A DNA stretch of 17,467 nucleotides from Candidatus Cardinium hertigii (GTDB lineage Bacteria > Bacteroidota > Bacteroidia > Cytophagales_A > Amoebophilaceae), in NCBI RefSeq assembly GCF_003788695.1, contig NZ_RARA01000021.1:26266-43732 (forward strand), given 5' to 3'. Both the position numbers and the translations under genes were made by a program. Below are positions 16,081 to 17,467 of the stretch, piece after piece. Position 1 is the stretch's first letter. Every line of letters begins with the position of its first letter. A model generated the notes under the pieces. That model saw nothing but the letters and a program-made list of their open reading frames with translations. It ran no database searches and was not told the origin of the DNA.

Positions 16081-16212
16081 GCGCCTTGAAAAAACTGTGG
16101 AAAGAAAAGAAAGGAAAAAAATCAAAAGAAAATCACTTTGTCTGAGCTCCGTAGGAGCGAGATTTGATTTTCGGCTTTTTTCCTTTCTTTTCAGCAGTTT
16201 TTTCACCAGCGC
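16081..16212. repeat. Long palindrome inside element D2, arms unlike element A
   Basis: GCGC pairs with GCGC at the foot. GAAAAAACTG pairs with CAGTTTTTTC (10 bp). AAAAGAAAGGAAAAAA pairs with TTTTTTCCTTTCTTTT (16 bp). GAAAATCA (16128-16135) pairs with TGATTTTC (16165-16172), and GCTCC pairs with GGAGC at the tip. The outer framing (GCGCCTTGAA, and TTCACCAGCGCTTGATTTTT) is the same as in element A. The arms themselves differ. Confidence 0.85.
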
Positions 16213-16225
16213 TTGATTTTTTTTG

Positions 16226-16257
16226 GCTACTTTTTTTGATCAAGCAAAAAAAGTAGC
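16226..16257. terminator. Symmetric 13-bp hairpin of element D2
   Basis: This is the same perfect stem as at 1305-1336: GCTACTTTTTTTG, loop ATCAAG, CAAAAAAAGTAGC. It lies downstream of the MutS-family gene on the minus strand and could act as a weak bidirectional terminator. Confidence 0.45.
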
Positions 16258-16310
16258 TTTAATCGCTATAATCTATAAAATATGGCTACCACGCAAGTGA
16301 ACGGATACAA

Positions 16311-17387
16311 TTATTTCTTTCCTGCTTTATTATGGCTATTATTTTGGTTGCTTTTAGGTGCTGTTTTTTTAGCTGGCTTCTTTGGTTCCGTAAAGCTTTT
16401 CTTATATTTATCAGGATTATCTATAATATCCCTTGCTTGCTTTAACATTTCAGAGGAATAACCTTCCTCTTCCAAAATATCTATGGCAATGGTTTGGGTA
16501 GATTCTCCAGGAATGATTTTATAGCTGTATTGAATACGCCCTCCTTCATCTTTAGTAATATAGACCTGATAATTTTTAAATCCTTTTGTTGGCTCTCTTT
16601 TTTCTAACAACATCACCATGGGATAATGGGTTGCTACTATATTTAGTGTATTTTGGTAGTCCGCAATGGAATTTAATACAGAATATTCTGCCGCAGCCCC
16701 CTCCGTTGGATTGGTACCACTAAAAGGCTCATCAAAAATACTAAAACTTAACTCATGCCGCTTAAGCTTTCTTAGCCTATTTAAATGATCCTGAAAACGC
16801 GCAACTTCTGCCATAAATAACGATTTGCCTGCTGCAATATCATCAGTGACGTCAATATAGGTATTGATGCTACTGAAAGGCGTCAACTCACACAGCTGTG
16901 CTGGCGCAATACCAAAGACTTGGCTTAACAAAATGGAATAGGTCACACCTGTTAAAAAGGTAGATTTGCCCCCTGCATTAGGGCCTGTTAAAACAACCGT
17001 TTGTACCCCTCCAACATCCATAGTGATGTCATTGCCCACGGCTACAGCAGGTTCTAACATAGGATTCCACATAGCGGTAAGTGCCAAATGCGGTTTGGCA
17101 GCTTGGCTAGGCTCCACAAACTTTGTAAAAGCATAAGCATGCGCAGTGCCCTTGACACGTGTTTCTTCCATTAAAGTGGTTATAGAAAGCAGGGCATCCA
17201 ATTGCCCTAGCTCATACAAGGCATCGTGAAAAACAGCCTTATGCGCTACAAAAAGCTTATAGCTGGCTAAAAGCTTACCCGCATGGTTCAATAAATAGGA
17301 CCAAGAACGAAGCGGTAACTCCTCCAGGTAACGCAACAAATTACCCACCTCTGATTGCTCTTGCGTACGCGCTATCCATAAAATCAA
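16311..17387 (-). CDS. MutS-family ATPase, 5' part missing
   Basis: The 358 readable residues hold part of a MutS clamp/lever region (about 6-110) and the complete ATPase domain. Motifs are Walker A GPNAGGKST (135-143), the segment DDIAAGKSLFMAEV (182-195), Walker B FSIFDE (215-220), PFSGTNPTEG (221-230) and the VATHYP histidine region (251-256). A lysine-rich tail (KKPAKKTAPKSN) ends the protein. N-terminal mismatch-recognition domains are not present. The family's Bacteroidota members are usually much longer, around 600 residues or more. The true coding sequence can be followed only to about 17372. Beyond it the DNA is a copy of the frr/sufC boundary, so the TTG at 17385-17387 and the first five residues come from that copy. 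The gene is therefore truncated by a rearrangement or by an assembly join. Its role, in recombination or repair, is unresolved. Confidence 0.82.
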   Translation of the reverse strand: MILWIARTQEQSEVGNLLRYLEELPLRSWSYLLNHAGKLLASYKLFVAHKAVFHDALYELGQLDALLSITTLMEETRVKGTAHAYAFTKFVEPSQAAKPHLALTAMWNPMLEPAVAVGNDITMDVGGVQTVVLTGPNAGGKSTFLTGVTYSILLSQVFGIAPAQLCELTPFSSINTYIDVTDDIAAGKSLFMAEVARFQDHLNRLRKLKRHELSFSIFDEPFSGTNPTEGAAAEYSVLNSIADYQNTLNIVATHYPMVMLLEKREPTKGFKNYQVYITKDEGGRIQYSYKIIPGESTQTIAIDILEEEGYSSEMLKQARDIIDNPDKYKKSFTEPKKPAKKTAPKSNQNNSHNKAGKK

Positions 17388-17467
17388 CGATCTGCTGACA
17401 TTAAAGGAAGCAGAGGTAATGACGGTATAGTGGTTTAACGGTAGACCACAACATAAACCACAACAAT
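17373..17467 (+). repeat. 95-bp perfect repeat, copy 2 (frr 3' end without frr)
   Basis: This is identical to 3908-4002 over all 95 bases. Here it is joined to the interior of the MutS-family gene rather than to the rest of frr. It stops at the window edge at the base matching 4002, two bases before a sufC start codon would appear, so a second sufC copy might follow outside the window. Confidence 0.98.

Larger units (their letters stand above)
15999..16308 (+). repeat. Repeat element D2: complete TIR-bounded copy with a different palindrome
   Basis: GTATCCGTTCAG (15999-16010) and TGAACGGATAC (16298-16308) form the ends. The internal order is the same as in A: left block, palindrome (16081-16212), 13-bp hairpin (16226-16257), and an A+T-rich tail ending CCACGCAAGTGAACGG. 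The tail is about 30 bases shorter than A's. The element ends two bases before the stop of the MutS-family gene (16311). Confidence 0.85.

Noticed and set aside
15918..16145. A 75-codon open frame across D1 and D2.
   Set aside because: It lies wholly in repeat sequence, spans the junction of two elements, and has a composition explained by the palindrome (a lysine-rich end).
1067..16308. The repeats as a CRISPR array.
   Set aside because: Copies are 75-353 bp, dispersed, in both orientations and without spacer regularity, and no cas genes are present.
3908..17467. The two 95-bp repeats as attachment sites of an integrated element.
   Set aside because: No integrase or phage gene lies between them. 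The repeat includes coding sequence of frr, and the interval is mostly housekeeping genes.

Overview
This window looks like part of the genome of an A+T-rich, reduced, repeat-laden member of the Bacteroidota, most like an Amoebophilaceae-type intracellular symbiont (Cardinium/Amoebophilus relatives). The taxon is an inference. It rests on the Bacteroidota-style housekeeping proteins (LolA-like, SufC/SufD, GroEL ending in Gly/Met, a short DUF721 protein), the absence of obvious Shine-Dalgarno sites, wide A+T-rich spacers and many decayed repeats. No phylogeny could be run.

Layout. 1-768 (minus): era GTPase, cut by the window start. 910-982 (plus): initiator tRNA-fMet. 1067-1419: repeat element A. 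1561-2322 (plus): rlmB. 2576-6082 (plus): a run of lolA-like, frr, sufC and sufD. 6083-6454: spacer with repeat element B. 6455-10018 (minus): ABC exporter, DegT-family aminotransferase and a methyltransferase that has lost its N-terminal half. Element C (about 10019-10289) sits where the missing half should be. 10289-12329 (minus): groS-groL with a clear terminator. 12594-12666 (minus): tRNA-Thr(TGT). 12680-13036 (minus): rplS, divergent from lepA at 13178-14974 (plus). 15046-15118: repeat fragment E, next to tRNA-Arg(CCT) at 15152-15223 (minus). 15335-15628 (minus): DUF721/DciA-like. 15754-16308: composite repeat D1+D2. 16311-17387 (minus): a MutS-family ATPase that has lost its 5' part.

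Most genes are core housekeeping: ribosome assembly and recycling (Era, RlmB, RRF, L19, EF4), Fe-S cluster assembly, chaperonin, and envelope lipoprotein transport. The exporter, aminotransferase and methyltransferase remnant form an accessory module, perhaps for a modified sugar or small metabolite.

The most unusual content is non-coding. At least five copies or fragments of one repeat family carry the end motif GTATCCGTTCAG or its complement. The two full copies (A and D2) enclose a long imperfect palindrome. Their outer sequences are conserved, but the palindrome arms differ between copies and stay self-complementary within each copy. No transposase is present. Separately, a perfect 95-bp duplication of the frr/sufC boundary (3908-4002) recurs at the right end (17373-17467), where it replaces the start of the MutS-family gene. 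This marks either a rearrangement breakpoint or an assembly join.
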